Positions 1 to 11,818 of a DNA stretch of 64,000 nt are shown here, piece after piece. Source of the stretch: Gordionus sp. m RMFG-2023 (Eukaryota; Nematomorpha; Gordioida; Chordodea; Parachordodidae). Position 1 is the stretch's first letter, and each line of letters opens with the position of its first letter. The notes beneath the pieces were generated by a model, which was not told where the DNA came from, ran no database searches, and saw only the letters and a program-made list of their open reading frames with translations. The position numbers and the translations under genes are program-made. The stretch lies in NCBI RefSeq assembly GCF_954871325.1, contig NC_088776.1:36504508-36568507 (forward strand), read 5' to 3'.

Positions 1-1075
1 GCACACGAACCATGGCTTCCCCATAAGATCCAAAGGCTTATCTCCATAGGCTGCTAATGGGTTTGTGGAAGATGTTAGTGGTTTGACAATTTTCTCCCAA
101 ATATTCAATCCTATAATAGAGGCTTGAGCTCCTGTATCATAATCTAAGGTGACACTAAGTCCATTTATTTTGGCTGTGATCTTTGCCCTTTTATTTAATC
201 CCTTTGTCCAGAGATTATTTGAATCCCTTGAGTGAAAATGTGGTTTCGAAAATGTGGTTTCACTGAGTTTAAATTGCGATATACAGGCTTACTACGGCAA
301 CATGCTGTGAAATGTCCGGTTCTTTGGCACTTAAAACATGTTTTGTCTTTAGCTGGGCATAAATATCTTTCATTCCAACCGGCACAATTCTTATATTTAT
401 AATCGTAAAACTTGTTATTAGGCTTCCTATAACTATTGTCTCTCTTAACACACTCTTGTGAACTAGGCATTTTATGTTTGAAATCTTGCGGTCTGATACT
501 ATTTACCAAGTCTTTCTTGATAGTCATTTCGTTTTGAGCATTTTCTGTTGCCGTGGCCATATTTAGCACGAACTGGAATGTCAGGAGCTTTTTGTTCACA
601 TCCAATGCTAATGGATATTAAGTCCTAAGTTCAACTTCCAGACCTGGTAGATCTATACCCGCAACTAATTGATCTCTTAACCGGCCGTCAACTTCTGACG
701 ACGTAAAGCAACACGCCTTATTTTGATTCTATTAGTGAACTCTCCAATTGGTTCATTCTCATTTCTAATTAACCTTATGAAGTCTAATCTACTACCGAAA
801 ATGGTCTTATTCTTCTCAAAAATATGTAGTGAGACACTCCTTATCTTATCAAATTTAGTCGTTAGAATGGTTTCAGGAAATAAATATTGTTCGAGAATGT
901 CAATGCCCTCAGCGCCAAAACTCACCATGAACAGGTCCTTATTTTCTTGATCGGTCGGTGTCCAGTTCTTTAGTCTTAACATTGCGTCCCAAAATTGGAA
1001 CCAACGTTGTATAGACCCATTAATTTGATATTTTTATAACTTATCAATTATACTAGTATTTTTGGACTGAGGCAT
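1..1075 (-). pseudogene. Ty3/gypsy-like gag-protease fragment, broken, runs off the window
   Basis: Read on the minus strand, the piece starts at an ATG at 1075-1073 and runs through a retrotransposon gag domain (about 1075-620), a CCHC zinc knuckle (CFKCQRTGH followed by C, about 290-345) and the start of an aspartic protease with the catalytic triad DTGA (127-138), cut by the window edge. Gag packages the element RNA, the knuckle binds nucleic acid, and the protease would process the polyprotein. The order gag, knuckle, protease and the motif spacing fit Ty3/gypsy elements. It is dead: an in-frame TAA lies 14 codons into gag (1036-1034), there is a frameshift near 690 and another stop near 621, and the protease is in the -1 frame relative to the knuckle. 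The last shift coincides with a 14-bp tandem duplication. Reverse transcriptase and integrase would lie left of the window. Confidence 0.85.
234..261. repeat. perfect 14-bp tandem duplication inside the retroelement
   Basis: The 14-mer GAAAATGTGGTTTC occurs twice head to tail (234-247, 248-261). Fourteen is not a multiple of three, and the shift it causes matches the frame offset between the knuckle and the protease. A replication-slippage duplication therefore explains that break without invoking programmed frameshifting. Confidence 0.9.
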
Positions 1076-3029
1076 AATTTATAAAATTAATAACTATTTT
1101 CTTACTTATTTTAATTAGAATATTAGAATCCTCTTCGTCGCCACTTTAGCTAACCATTATTTACATTTATTTATTTTTATAATTCATTCACAATAAGTAT
1201 CAGTTTTCAATGACATTTTATTCAGTATAATTTAACCATAAGGTGCAACTTAATTACAAATGGCGATATATAATTACACGTTAATGGATGGGTGTGAATA
1301 TAATACATTAGGAAGTTAAACAACACCTATTATATTAATCGTAAATATATATATATAATCATATCTAACTGGCAAGTATAATATATAATATGATAAAATA
1401 TTACAATAGATTACTTCTTTACTACAATTAGAATTTCCAAAACTAAGAGATATTAATATGCAATATTTAAATATTGTCATATAATGACCCCGATCGACAA
1501 AATACAAGGCAAAATCAACTGCTATTATGAAGAATAAGCTCCAATATTGAATTGTTAAAAAATATCATAAATTTAAATCAAACTGATCTGCAATTAGAAA
1601 ACCATTAGCTATTGCAGTAGAACATTTTTAAATAAAAGATTTAAAAATATTTGAATTTGATAATAACTCTAAAAGAGTACATTTGGTCAGTCCCTTCCCA
1701 GCTTAAAAATCGCTAAATTGATGATAAAAAAAATAATAACTTCAGAATTTATTAATACACTAAGCTTTATTATTTTTAAAAATAATATTGAAATTAATAT
1801 GTCAGCAAATTCTTCAATTGATGAAAATGGTGATTACTTTTGTTTTAAAAGTAACACATTCAATTCAAATAATTAGTAAATGATATTTAATTAGAAGTCT
1901 TAAATTAAATAAAAGATGGCAGGCTCAATATAAATATATTGAATAATTATAAATATATAAAAGAATTATTTATTAAATTTAACACAATATTACCATTCTT
2001 TGTCCCCATTGAACGATTAATAAGTTTCGCTAATAGGATCAAATCGACAATGACTAAACGACAAATTGTTTGAAAAATTAACAATAAAAAATAATGCTTA
2101 TTTATGATGTTGATTTATTGATATTTACATTAATTTTTATTTCTGTTATTATTTTCATTATTATAATATATAATTTTTAGAAATATTATATCACATTGTC
2201 TATAACTAAGTCATTTTCTACAAATATTTTTTTTGTAAATTTTTATTAGCATATTTTATTTAAAAAATAAAGCCTGATATATTTTGATTATGACTATTTA
2301 AAGTTTTTAAAAAAGTATCATATATCGTAGATATTTTTTTAAACAAGATACAAATACTTGTATCTTATATATTATTGAAATTTTTCCTAAGTATCTAATA
2401 TCTTATATCTTAGGTGCAAAATTTTAAAAATCATATGTTCGGATACAATTTTCTCAGAATTTGCCTAACCCTTATGGTTATGTTATTTAATTCACAATAA
2501 TATCGTAATTTCCTCATATAAATTGTGGTTGAATAACCCCCCCCCCCTTCCTCAAAAATCTAAGCCCCCCCCAAAAAAAAATTTCCGCCGCCTTCGTTGC
2601 CGATTTCCATTATTAATTACACTTTTTTAATCATAATGGTAATCCTTTCATAAATTTTAAAAAGAATGACTAAATATTTTAGCTCTACTACCAACTATTA
2701 AAATATTGTGAATATAAAAGAGTTATATTCCCCCTCATTTCCAATGAATGCATTATTATAGCATATTGTATGGTATGAATATGAGTTAGCTGAGAATGTC
2801 AAACCCTTTTAATTTGGAAAATAATATCTATCATTGTTTGCAATATATAGGTTTGGTCGATGATCAGCAATATCATTGTATTGTAATAGGTCTATAATAA
2901 AAATTGGATCCAAACTGTTCCTACCACCCCCCCCCCCCTACCAGCTCATGTAGACGCTAATACAGTATGCTTAGGTGCGAACATAGCAAATTATTTTTTA
3001 AAATATTTAATCATAGCCTCAGTTTAGGT
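1076..3029. other. AT-rich stretch without a recognisable gene
   Basis: No coding segment was recognised. An LTR of the gag-bearing element would be expected just right of 1075, but I could not find a matching second copy. The stretch holds homopolymer tracts: C11 at 2537-2547, C8 followed by A9 at 2565-2581, and C12 at 2927-2938. Confidence 0.5.
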
Positions 3030-3731
3030 ATTCTGTATTAGATCAACTTAGAGCCACTTGGAATAGAAATCTACACCAATTAATCGCAAATCCACTAGTT
3101 CAGCAAAATCAATATGGATTACCTCCTAAGAAATCTTGTATACAGTCTACCACTGAGGTACTTCTTGAATTCCAAGTATATGTTTCTGGTATCCAGAGCA
3201 TATTTTGATATTCTATTTCAATATCAAATCTGGGGCACCAACAATATAATCCGAAAAATCGATTTCATTACATTTTCATGAGGATTTCTTCTATGAATTA
3301 TTTCTAGCACTTCGTTTCTTAATTTATAGAGTATAACCAATCTTTCATTCTATTTTATGATATCACGATCGACAGATAACTCTTTCAGTGGATTATAAAG
3401 AGTAATAATTTCTTAATCTTTATGACGATAAAAGTTTCGCCAACTTTGCTGAATAAGCCGTGCTATTTTTATATGTTAAGTCCTGCTTCGACTCTTTTCG
3501 TAAACTATTTTCTTGCAAATGCATGTCACACAGAGAATCCCGATTTTCTTCAGCGATCAATTTCGGAAGTCTTGATAATGCATCTGTGATCACATTTTTA
3601 CTTCCAGGTAAATTTTCGATTGTGGAATCATAAGAAGCCATCTTCTAAGCTCAACGAGTCAAAAGATAATTAAAAATTTTAGGTAAATCTCGTTCCTCCT
3701 CAAATAATCGCTCTTTGAGATTAGTTTGAAG
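3030..3731 (-). pseudogene. Ty3/gypsy-like RNase H - integrase fragment
   Basis: On the minus strand 3731-3420 encodes the end of an RNase H domain, with the family signature LPGSKNVITDALSRLP (about 3615-3560) after a LTR-A-K-like connection. Downstream, 3370-3040 carries integrase remains: an H-containing zinc-binding segment (IIHRRNPHENV), a degenerate C-x2-Q stretch, then IHIDFAEL and VDFYSKW (about 3120-3055), the core segment that carries the first catalytic aspartate in Ty3 integrases. Several stops and frame changes make it nonfunctional. The right end is cut off by a MITE at 3732. It has the same orientation as the gag-protease piece at 1-1075, but integrase lies upstream of gag, so the two are not one collinear element. 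They are either two adjacent insertions or a rearranged one. Confidence 0.82.
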
Positions 3732-3965
3732 TAGTGATCTGCATCGAGCCTAATTTTTCGAAGCCAGCCCGAATTTTTTTTTAAAAATGTTTTGCCAGCC
3801 CGGCCCGAATTTATTTAATTATATAAATAAATTTTTATAATTATTCAAAATAAAAGACATATGTCTTTTGGTCTAGTTCTATAAATAAAATCAAATATTT
3901 CTATTTTACATAAAAAATTCAATTGATAAATTTAAATATATTTAAAAAAATTAGGCCCGAGCCCA
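3732..3965 (+). mobile_element. GGCCCG MITE, copy A (3' part missing or diverged)
   Basis: It starts with TAGTGATCTGCATCGAGCC, the left terminus shared with copies at 17245 and 36197, and continues through the family body (AAAAGACATATG, then AATAAAATCAAATATT). The right terminus is replaced by LINE sequence from about 3966. It truncates the Ty3 RNase H reading frame on its left. Confidence 0.75.
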
Positions 3966-5630
3966 ATACAAACTAACCCGTCCCATTGCAGTAGGCTCCT
4001 TATTTAGAAAATTAATAGAACGCATCAAACATGATGCTGTCAACATTATAAACTCTTATCAACTAGGTTTCGGGTACAAGGGCATCTGCGAAATAGAGCC
4101 TCATACCTTAAGAAATACATAGAAAACCTCAGACTCTGTAATATGTAAACTAGATTTCAAAAATGTCTTCAATAGCCTACATTCTACCTCTTTTTTTAAA
4201 TTCTTCTATGAAACTTTTTCCTGTTACTCTTTAATCATTGAATCCTCATATGGCTTTATTGACGCCTCTGACATATGGATCTTTTCAGAATCCCAACAAG
4301 GCATCCAACAAGAGGATTCATTAGAACCTTTTCTTTTTGTTTTGGAATCCATTATCTCATCTACCAAATTAAACAAAATTTTGACCTAGATCTTAATCTA
4401 TGGTATTTAGACGATGGAACAATCTGTGGCCTCTCATCGAATGTACTTAGCACCTTAAAACATCTGGATATAATTCCCAAGCTATCGGCCTGCTGGTACT
4501 CAACATAAATAAAATAGAATTATGTTTTTTAAACAATAAGCCAAGAAAGTTGGAAGGCTACCAAAGCATTGCTCCCGATAGTTTAATCCTACTTGAGTCC
4601 CCATTAGCTAATGCTACCATGTCAGAAGATTTCCTTCATAACATTTTTAAAAGCTTTTACAGCATGGAGCACATTTTATGTCACCTTTCGGCACACCAAA
4701 GTTTATTTTTAATATGAAAATGCCTTTATATACCTAAATTTTTGCACATTTTCCGATCATCATCATTTTTCAAAAACAATGAATTCATATCTATAATTCA
4801 GGATAAATTTAAAATATTTCTAGAAAAATTTTAAACATAAATTTAAATTCATTTAACTGGTCACTTGCTCAGCTACTTTCTAAACTAGGCTGTTTAGATT
4901 TTTTGCCACTCAATCTTTTATCCTGATTCGTATCATCTAGATTATCAAACAATTTTTCTGGCTTCATATGCCCTATCGATCGTTTATTAGATGACGAAAT
5001 TGACAAATGGAAGGGAAATATATCCATTAACACTAACTTACCATCAATTATCACACACAAATTTTTTTTCACACCTTTAATCTCGAAATACCAAACAGAT
5101 ATATCAGTCATTCCACCTTTAGATTGCCTTCAACTCCTTCAATTATCTGACTTGGTGATCATGAATGTTAGAATCACTCCCTAGTCGTAACCATGGTAAT
5201 CTCTTATCAGATGAACAACTGAGAGTAACCATGGTTTACGTCTATTGTGACATCGTACAGCCTCATGCCGTCGATTTTAAGGGTAGGCATGGCCTTAATT
5301 GTATATTTAGTCAAGGGCGACACCTACGCCACACAGTAGTAAATCTGTGATAAATAGAAACCTAACAGCTGCCCACATTTCGAACAATCTTGAAATAACT
5401 TATCTCAAGTAGATGGCTTAAGACCTGAAGGTATGACTATACCTTGGGCCCTCGGTAAACCACTTATATGGGATTACACATGCATCTCGTCATTCCCCTA
5501 AAACATAAATATCAATCTAATAATACAGGCAGAAATTAAAAAGACCAGCAAATATAAAAATTTTAAAAACTTCATATTCACTCCAGTATGACCTCTACGA
5601 ACGGCCATTTTTCGCCATCAACATTTAAGT
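3966..5630 (+). pseudogene. non-LTR retrotransposon (LINE) reverse transcriptase fragment
   Basis: Reverse-transcriptase motifs appear in order in changing frames: RPIAVGSLFRKLIERI (about 3978-4025), motif A CKLDFKNVFNSL (4144-4180), motif B remnant SQQGIQQEDSLEPFLF (about 4290-4340), and motif C WYLDDGT (4401-4421). These are followed by thumb and connection segments. The C-terminal part has PHAVDFKGRHGLNCIFSQGR and RH (about 5255-5325), then DGLRPEGMTIPW and LIWDYTC (5410-5485), then AEIKKTSKYK (about 5530-5560). The enzyme would copy element RNA at a nicked target. The RPxG...WDYT segment suggests a restriction-like endonuclease domain, which is inference. Frameshifts and stops are frequent, so it is a dead copy. 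Related fragments lie at 39240-39730 and 48060-48960. Confidence 0.85.
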
Positions 5631-6483
5631 TTTTAAAATATCTGGGGAAAAAAATACGGCTTTTTACAAATAAACCCAGAGAAATCTTTATATTCGCCAA
5701 AAAATTCAAATTAAAATTTTTAGACACAATTATGTTTCCTTTTTAGGGACTCTATTATAGAATTTCATTATTAATTATATAATTATAAATTTAGAAATTA
5801 TAATTTTTAACTATGATTATGTAAAATTTGAACAAATATATTAATATTGGCGTAGTTCCATTTAATAAAAAAAGAAGGAAAAAATGTAACTATTTTGGAT
5901 TGCAGACTGAGCAATATAGTGTATACATAGGATATGAATAGTTGTCACCAATTATAATTAATTTAAAATTTTGAAACGTACAGAAGCATATTGTATGTGC
6001 TAGGCCCACATGCTAGTTTTTCGGTTTTAGATATGCAAACTAACTAAAACCAACAATCATATTATTATGGTTTTCTTTAAAATTAGTAAATAATTCTTTA
6101 ATATTAAACATAATTAATTTCTTTTGCACCTGATCCTTTTGTTGGAATTAAAATGTTTGTAAGATGACTTTTAGACAAAATTAATTTTGTTAAATAATTT
6201 TGCATTTATATAAAAAGATTACATTTGAGTGATTCTTTTTGACAATTATGAGTTTTCTTTAGCAACGAATTGAAATTTTCAAAATGATCGTAATTCGTAA
6301 CAATAGAAATAAGTTTCTGACGATCACAAAGCTAATTAATTTGCCAATTGTTGACATAAATATCAAAAAATATTAGATATTTTTATATTTATAGAAGATT
6401 TTAGTCACACGACAAATATTTAAAGTGCGATAACTCTTGGTCCAATACTTTTCCTAGTCTAGAAATTCGTATAAATATAAAAT
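5631..6483. other. AT-rich, nothing recognised
   Basis: I see no coding motif, RNA gene or repeat of note before the MULE target site at 6484. Confidence 0.5.
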
Positions 6484-6492
6484 AGCATAATG

Positions 6493-6623
6493 GGTTCCAC
6501 GTCAATTCGGCGCGGAAAATTCGGCGCACGACAATTCGGTGCGGCGACAATTCAGCGCGGCCTCAATTCAGCGCAGCGTCAATTCGGCGCAGCGACAATT
6601 CGGCGAAGCGTTAATTTGGCGCG
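6493..6623 (+). repeat. left TIR array, 8 units of a 16-bp repeat
   Basis: Eight imperfect copies of a unit close to GCGACAATTCGGCGCA, counted by the AATTC core. The array is strongly GC-rich against the AT-rich surroundings. Confidence 0.88.
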
Positions 6624-7273
6624 TATCTATTACAATTGCAATTATTATAAATTACTTAGTATAAAAATATAAGGATGATTAAATAGAAGTCATTTTGAAT
6701 GTTGGTATTATTTATTTATTCATATTTTTTTACAAAAATCTCAATTTTATTTACTAAATGTGTAATATCGAAAAGAATTAACTAATATTTATACCTATTT
6801 CTTTGATGGACCAATTTACCATTCTAAAAAACATACAATCCAAATCATTTTTTTATTTTTTACGTCTAACTATTGACAAAAAATTAATATAATTAATTTT
6901 ATTTTGGGATTTTCTCTTTTTGTTCAACAATTTTAAAGAATTCAATCATTATTTTTCTCAACAATAATAATAAAAGTTTACATTCTAAAAAACATAAAAT
7001 CCAAATCTCCTTTTTTTTATTTTTTCCGCCCTAACTATTGACAAAAAATTAATAAATAGAATTATATTTTATCTTGAAATTTTATCATTTCTTCCACTTT
7101 AAAATTTTAAAAAGTCTGTAAAAAACTTTATTTTTTTTCTTTTCCTTCCATAATTTAATCTTTATAATTTCTTTCCATAATTTAATCATTATAAATTGAG
7201 AATTCCTGATAAAGGTATATATTAATATTATTTCTGTGTATCATTTATAATTTTTATACATTTATTTTTAAGA

Positions 7274-8440
7274 ATGCCTTTAAAATATGTTATAAGTGAA
7301 CGTGGGTCAAAACATCTTGTTCATGATCAAAACATATTCAGGAAAGAGAGAACTATAAATCCAAAAACAATATGAAAATGTGTTGAGTCTTATAAATTAT
7401 TGGAAGGTAGACCTACCTTGCAAAGGGCGGTGCCTTACATTAAATGAAGAAGTAATTCTTCATATAGATAATCATAATCATGTGTTAGATGGTACTGAGA
7501 TATTAAAAACCGAATGTTTAAATAATATTAAAAGACCTGCCATTGAGGTGACTGATACATCTCAAAAAATTATAAGCATTGCAATAGCAGAGGGTTCCCT
7601 ACCCCTTCATGCTGCCCTTTCACCCATCGCGTCATAAAGCAGACTCTTCAGCGGGCTAGATCGCTTATAGGTTCTCCATTACTTAACCAGACGAATAGTT
7701 ATGATCTAGATTTGCTCGATATCTATAGAAAAACATGTTCGCCATTCCTTCAATATGACAGCAAGCATTTGCAACTGGAACTGACAAAAAATTTGTTATT
7801 CGCCATAGCCCAAAACCTTACATTGATGGCGGAATACAGTCACTGGTATGCAGATGGCATATTAAAGACACCCCCCATTAATTTTTCACCAACTTTGTAC
7901 CCTCCATGTCCTATATCATAAAACGATTGTACCCACAATTTTTGCGCTATTACCGAATAAAACCCAGATTACATATATAAGGGTCTTGGATGAGATAAAA
8001 AGATTAAAAAATAATCTAAATCCTATATCGGTAATGATCCATTTTGAGCAGGCTGAAATAAATGCCTTTACACATTCATTTCCGTCAATAACTGTAAGAG
8101 AGTGTTTTTTTCATATGACCCAATACAGAGTGATGGCGAATTATTAGCACATTATTTAGATAAAGATGCAGGATATGAGTGGTCTATAAAAATTAGACAA
8201 ATGCTCTTTCTTGCATTTGTTCCCATGGATGATGTAGTTGATGCTTTTTATGGACTTACACAAACACCATTCTATCAAGATAATGAAAGGGTCAAATTCT
8301 TCGTATTGGAGAAAGACAACCACCAAGGTTTGATGCTCTACGGTTAGAACAATCGTTAACCGAAGCAAAAATTGTATAATATATTTCTGGTACGCAACCC
8401 CCAAGATAAAGAAAGAGGTATCGGGATACGACTGAATATT
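7274..8440 (+). pseudogene. FLYWCH/MULE transposase, decayed
   Basis: Starting at ATG 7274, the reading begins MPLKYVISERGSKHLVHDQN, a FLYWCH-type DNA-binding domain. Its conserved tryptophan appears as TGA in a context where TGG is expected (INPKTI-stop-KC, about 7371), and its HNH ligand pair is seen at about 7470. The core MULE transposase follows in several frames: LTLMAEYSHWYADGILKT (about 7812-7866), VPTIFALLPNKTQITY (about 7930-7980), then MIHFEQAEINAF (about 8036-8070), where the family usually has an aspartate (DFE) and this copy has histidine, and a segment ending near 8440. The lost tryptophan, altered catalytic position and frameshifts mean it cannot be active. An active family member could still move this element through its TIRs. 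Confidence 0.85.
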
Positions 8441-9085
8441 AATTGTATCTGACTATGTAAATCGTCCGATTAATGATTATTTAAGGGGGATAGCATATAA
8501 TTTTAATTTACAAATATAATGTTTTTTGTAATAGCATGTTTTGTATAGTATATTTATTTTTTTATATATTCACTTTATAAATAAATAAAAAAAATTGTGC
8601 GTTAATTCATTCTTGATTTATATAATAGAAAAAATTGGCCTAAGCATAATATTTTTTTAAAAAAGGATTAATAGAATTTAAGGATTTTTAATAAATCTAA
8701 AAAATGAGTCAGTCTTAATTTGATTTTTTTTGGATCATGGCTGGGTCTATTTTTAAAAACAGTCGATTTAAATTCTACCCAAAATATAAGATTCGAGATA
8801 GAGGTCCAAACCTTTGTTTTTCTTTCTTTCTTCTATGCCCAAAATCTTGGCTTACATAACAGGCTACTAATCAACATACCTTATAAGATAAAATGGTCAA
8901 CAAAGAAATAGGTATAAATATTGGTTGTTAATTTTTTTTTATATTACACATTTAGTAATAAAATTGAATTTTGTAAAAATAAATATGAAGAAATAATTAA
9001 TAGGACCAACATTCAAAATGATTTCTATTTAATCATCCTTATTTTTTAATAAGTAATATATAATAAATTGCAACTGTAATAGATA

Positions 9086-9247
9086 CGCGCCGAATTGACG
9101 CCGCACTGAATTGTCGCTGCGCCGAATTGTCACTGCGCCGAATTGTCGCTGCACCGAATTGTCGCAGCGCCGAATTGTTACCGCGCTGAATTGTCGCCGT
9201 GCCGAATTTTATGCTCTGAATTTTCCGCGCCGAATTGACGTGATACC
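9086..9247 (-). repeat. right TIR array, 10 units of the same 16-bp repeat
   Basis: Ten imperfect inverted copies of the left-end unit. The copy number differs from the left end (8), so the two arrays have changed independently since insertion or before it. Confidence 0.88.
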
Positions 9248-9256
9248 AGTATAATG

Positions 9257-10306
9257 TTTATCTATAAAAAATATTCTTTTTATGGCCATTTCCGATTTTC
9301 TATTTTGGGTTTTGATAATAAGATAACTCTCACTATATTACATTTTATATTATATTAATGGACTATTATAGAAGTTATATAATAATTTTAATCATGGTTT
9401 TGGCTTAATTATATTCATAGATATTTAAGATAAGATGGAGCATATTTTGGAATTTCTGCATTTTTAAAGAAGGTCCGAGTTAGAAATTAAAATTTATTAT
9501 TTTTGGTATAATACTATCATCATACAAATTTTAAAAAAATAGAAGGGGGGGTTGTGGTTGAGAATCGAGTTTTTTTGGTTAATTTAATAGGGAATACAAT
9601 AAATGCTAAATGCTTTCTAAAATATTCAAATAAGATACAAAAATTCGTAATACTGCCCAACCCTGAGATATTATAATCATCAAATTTACATTGGGGAACT
9701 AACTTTTATAAAATTTTTATTTAACCGAACTTTAATAACTATTTAATTATTAGTACAAACTATTAATAGGTAAAACATTTTAAGATGCTCATATCAATAT
9801 AAATTTTTAGAATTTTAATAGAAGGATATTTTAATTACTAATTTTTTTTCCTTTCCTATTTTATTGCAATATTTTTTATTTATTTTATAATACATTAGTT
9901 AATTATAATTATTGGTTTTCTAAACAAAATATGGTTTGTGTAATTACTTGCCTTTATTTTCCTAATTGTTCATATTATATATATATATTAGTTGGTATAA
10001 CTATATAAAAATCATTTGATTATATCTTTCATATTTTATTGTTTCCTTCAGAAAGTATAGTAGGGTCAAGATGTTAAATTAATAATTGTAAATTAAAGCA
10101 TCCTTTGAATTGCTAATTAAAGATTTCATAAAAATTAAAGTTTATGTAAATAGCTAAAATATTAATAAGATCCAAGTGTTAATTATTACAATTTATATAA
10201 ATACTCATTTTTTTTTATTTCATAAGTGACAAGATTTTACTAAAAATTTAGAAATTATTTATAATAAAATTTTAAACCTTAAAAAATATCGATTTTTAAT
10301 TTTGGC
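9257..10306. other. AT-rich spacer downstream of GPCR 1
   Basis: No gene was recognised. On the minus strand an AATAAA hexamer lies about 85 bp past the GPCR 1 stop codon (near 10217-10222) and is the best polyadenylation-signal candidate. Confidence 0.5.
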
Positions 10307-11818
10307 TTATTGATAACTCATGTTAGTTCCGCTTTTGCCAGGTTTATCTTTTGGTTTATGATGTTTCTCTTTCTTGTGCCATAAAGAATTAGTTTTGAAC
10401 TGACGACTCATACCTTTGCTTCCTACTGAATATCTATAGAAATTTGTAGGTTTATCGATACATTCATTAAGATCCTTTAGTGTGACCGATTGTGCGTTAA
10501 CATCTTCGTATTGGCATATGGAGCCAGCTTTAGAGATAATATTTTTTGAAAATAAATATGAAGTGCGACCTTTCTTTTTGGAATTTACTACTCTGCTGGA
10601 AAAGGTTCTATCGATCATACGCGTACCGGTTGAAAAAAGGCTGACCCAAGCATCTTGTTGATATAGCTTCAAGCAAGGTAGGAAAATTCTGGAAAACGTC
10701 ACCCTAAATTTTTGGCTCAACAAATAATATAAAATGAAATTGAGGCAGGCGTTAACTGCCATAAGTAAATTAGCGAAATTATTGCATAGTTTCCATCTCA
10801 CCAATTTATGTTTATCGGGTTGAAGTAAAAATATCAATAAAAGTATAGCTGAGGGTAATTGACAAAATATAAATATCATAACCACCACAATGAGCATGTA
10901 CGTGATTCGTGTATCTTGATAATGTGAGAATTTTTTTTTACTTGAGGGATCCGTATCATTACGATTCCACGTTTTATTCAGACCCCTACGGATAACAGAC
11001 GATTTTTGGATCCATATGATTAAAAAAGAATTAAATATAAGAATAAGAATGAGCGGAAAAAAGCAGAAAAATATACTAGTAAACCAAAAATACACCTTCT
11101 GATAATTTTCGTTTAAGTAAAGAGAGGTCTCGTATACATAATATTTTTTGACTGGGGTTGAATCATTGGAACTCTTGAGAATAGTTTCATGAATGGTATG
11201 TAAAAGTTTTAGAATATTTTTAGTGACCTTCCTATAAGGAATGTCTTTTTGAATATAAAAGGATGTTTTATTAATGAGTGATGATTGTATTGAATTTCTG
11301 ATTTCATAGAAACTCTCTACTTTTCTTTCAAAAAATGTGGGAATAGTTCCGACGATTGATATTAGAAATACTACGAGAACCACGTATTTAGCTCTCTTAC
11401 GCGTGCAAAAAATTTTACCCTTAATAGGGTTACCTATTACTATGAATCGTTCTGTAGTAAAAGAAACAACTATCCACACCGAAGCGTTACTAAAGATATC
11501 GGTGAGTGGATAACCACCGACTAAATACTTTATATACCAATAACTGCCCTTAATTTTATCATAATGTTGAAAGCTCAGAAAGAAATGGAACAAAAGATAA
11601 AACAAATCTGAAAATGCCAGGGAGGCCAAATAAAAATTTGTGGATGATTTCATATGGCGACGTGATATTATTATAAGGGTACATAAGTTCCCTGGAATTC
11701 CTATGGCTAATATTATAGGTAAGCATATTTTTTGTACTACAAACCTCACCTTACCTAACAAAATTAGTTCTTGGTGTTTAGTTTCATCTAAACTCTCTAT
11801 GGGTTTAATAGATGTCAA
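10307..11818 (-). CDS. rhodopsin-type (family A) peptide-receptor-like GPCR 1
   Basis: The frame encodes about 503 residues with seven hydrophobic helices, predicted to sit in the plasma membrane and signal through G proteins. Landmarks, numbered from the TTG at 11818: GN at 43-44 in TM1, LAFSD with D71 in TM2, ERF at 123-125 at the end of TM3 (in place of DRY), FCQLP in TM6 (in place of CWxP) and LNFILYYLLSQKF in TM7 leading to helix 8. This pattern is closest to FMRFamide- and myosuppressin-like peptide receptors; the ligand is unknown. The second extracellular loop is long (about 75 residues, NKT and NDS glycosylation sequons). No cysteine stands at 3.25 or in that loop, so the usual disulfide is missing. 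Oddity: 11818 is a TTG. The frame stays open to 11971 without an ATG, and the first ATG is M56, inside intracellular loop 1. Either an upstream exon supplies the start (an acceptor-like TTTTAG lies near 11925) or the start has been lost. It is paralogous to 31814-33316. Confidence 0.85.
   Translation of the reverse strand: MTSIKPIESLDETKHQELILLGKVRFVVQKICLPIILAIGIPGNLCTLIIISRRHMKSSTNFYLASLAFSDLFYLLFHFFLSFQHYDKIKGSYWYIKYLVGGYPLTDIFSNASVWIVVSFTTERFIVIGNPIKGKIFCTRKRAKYVVLVVFLISIVGTIPTFFERKVESFYEIRNSIQSSLINKTSFYIQKDIPYRKVTKNILKLLHTIHETILKSSNDSTPVKKYYVYETSLYLNENYQKVYFWFTSIFFCFFPLILILIFNSFLIIWIQKSSVIRRGLNKTWNRNDTDPSSKKKFSHYQDTRITYMLIVVVMIFIFCQLPSAILLLIFLLQPDKHKLVRWKLCNNFANLLMAVNACLNFILYYLLSQKFRVTFSRIFLPCLKLYQQDAWVSLFSTGTRMIDRTFSSRVVNSKKKGRTSYLFSKNIISKAGSICQYEDVNAQSVTLKDLNECIDKPTNFYRYSVGSKGMSRQFKTNSLWHKKEKHHKPKDKPGKSGTNMSYQ

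Larger units (their letters stand above)
6493..9247 (+). mobile_element. MULE-type DNA transposon with repeat-array terminal inverted repeats
   Basis: The ends GGTTCCACGTCAATTCGGCG (left) and its inverted counterpart GGTATCACGTCAATTCGGCG (right, minus strand) define a 2755-bp element. The terminal inverted repeats are about 280-300 bp each. Their outer parts are arrays of a 16-bp unit and their inner parts are AT-rich. Flanking 9-mers AGCATAATG (6484-6492) and AGTATAATG (9248-9256) match at 8 of 9 positions, the target-duplication length expected for Mutator-like elements. Inside is one decayed transposase gene on the plus strand. Long TIRs, a 9-bp duplication and a FLYWCH plus MULE protein agree with each other. 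Confidence 0.88.

Noticed and set aside
195-261. Programmed -1 frameshift between gag and protease
   Set aside because: A perfect 14-bp duplication accounts for the offset more simply, and the element has other disabling stops.
6490-6672. 60-codon frame over the left MULE end
   Set aside because: It is an artefact of the tandem 16-bp TIR unit; the real transposase begins at 7274.
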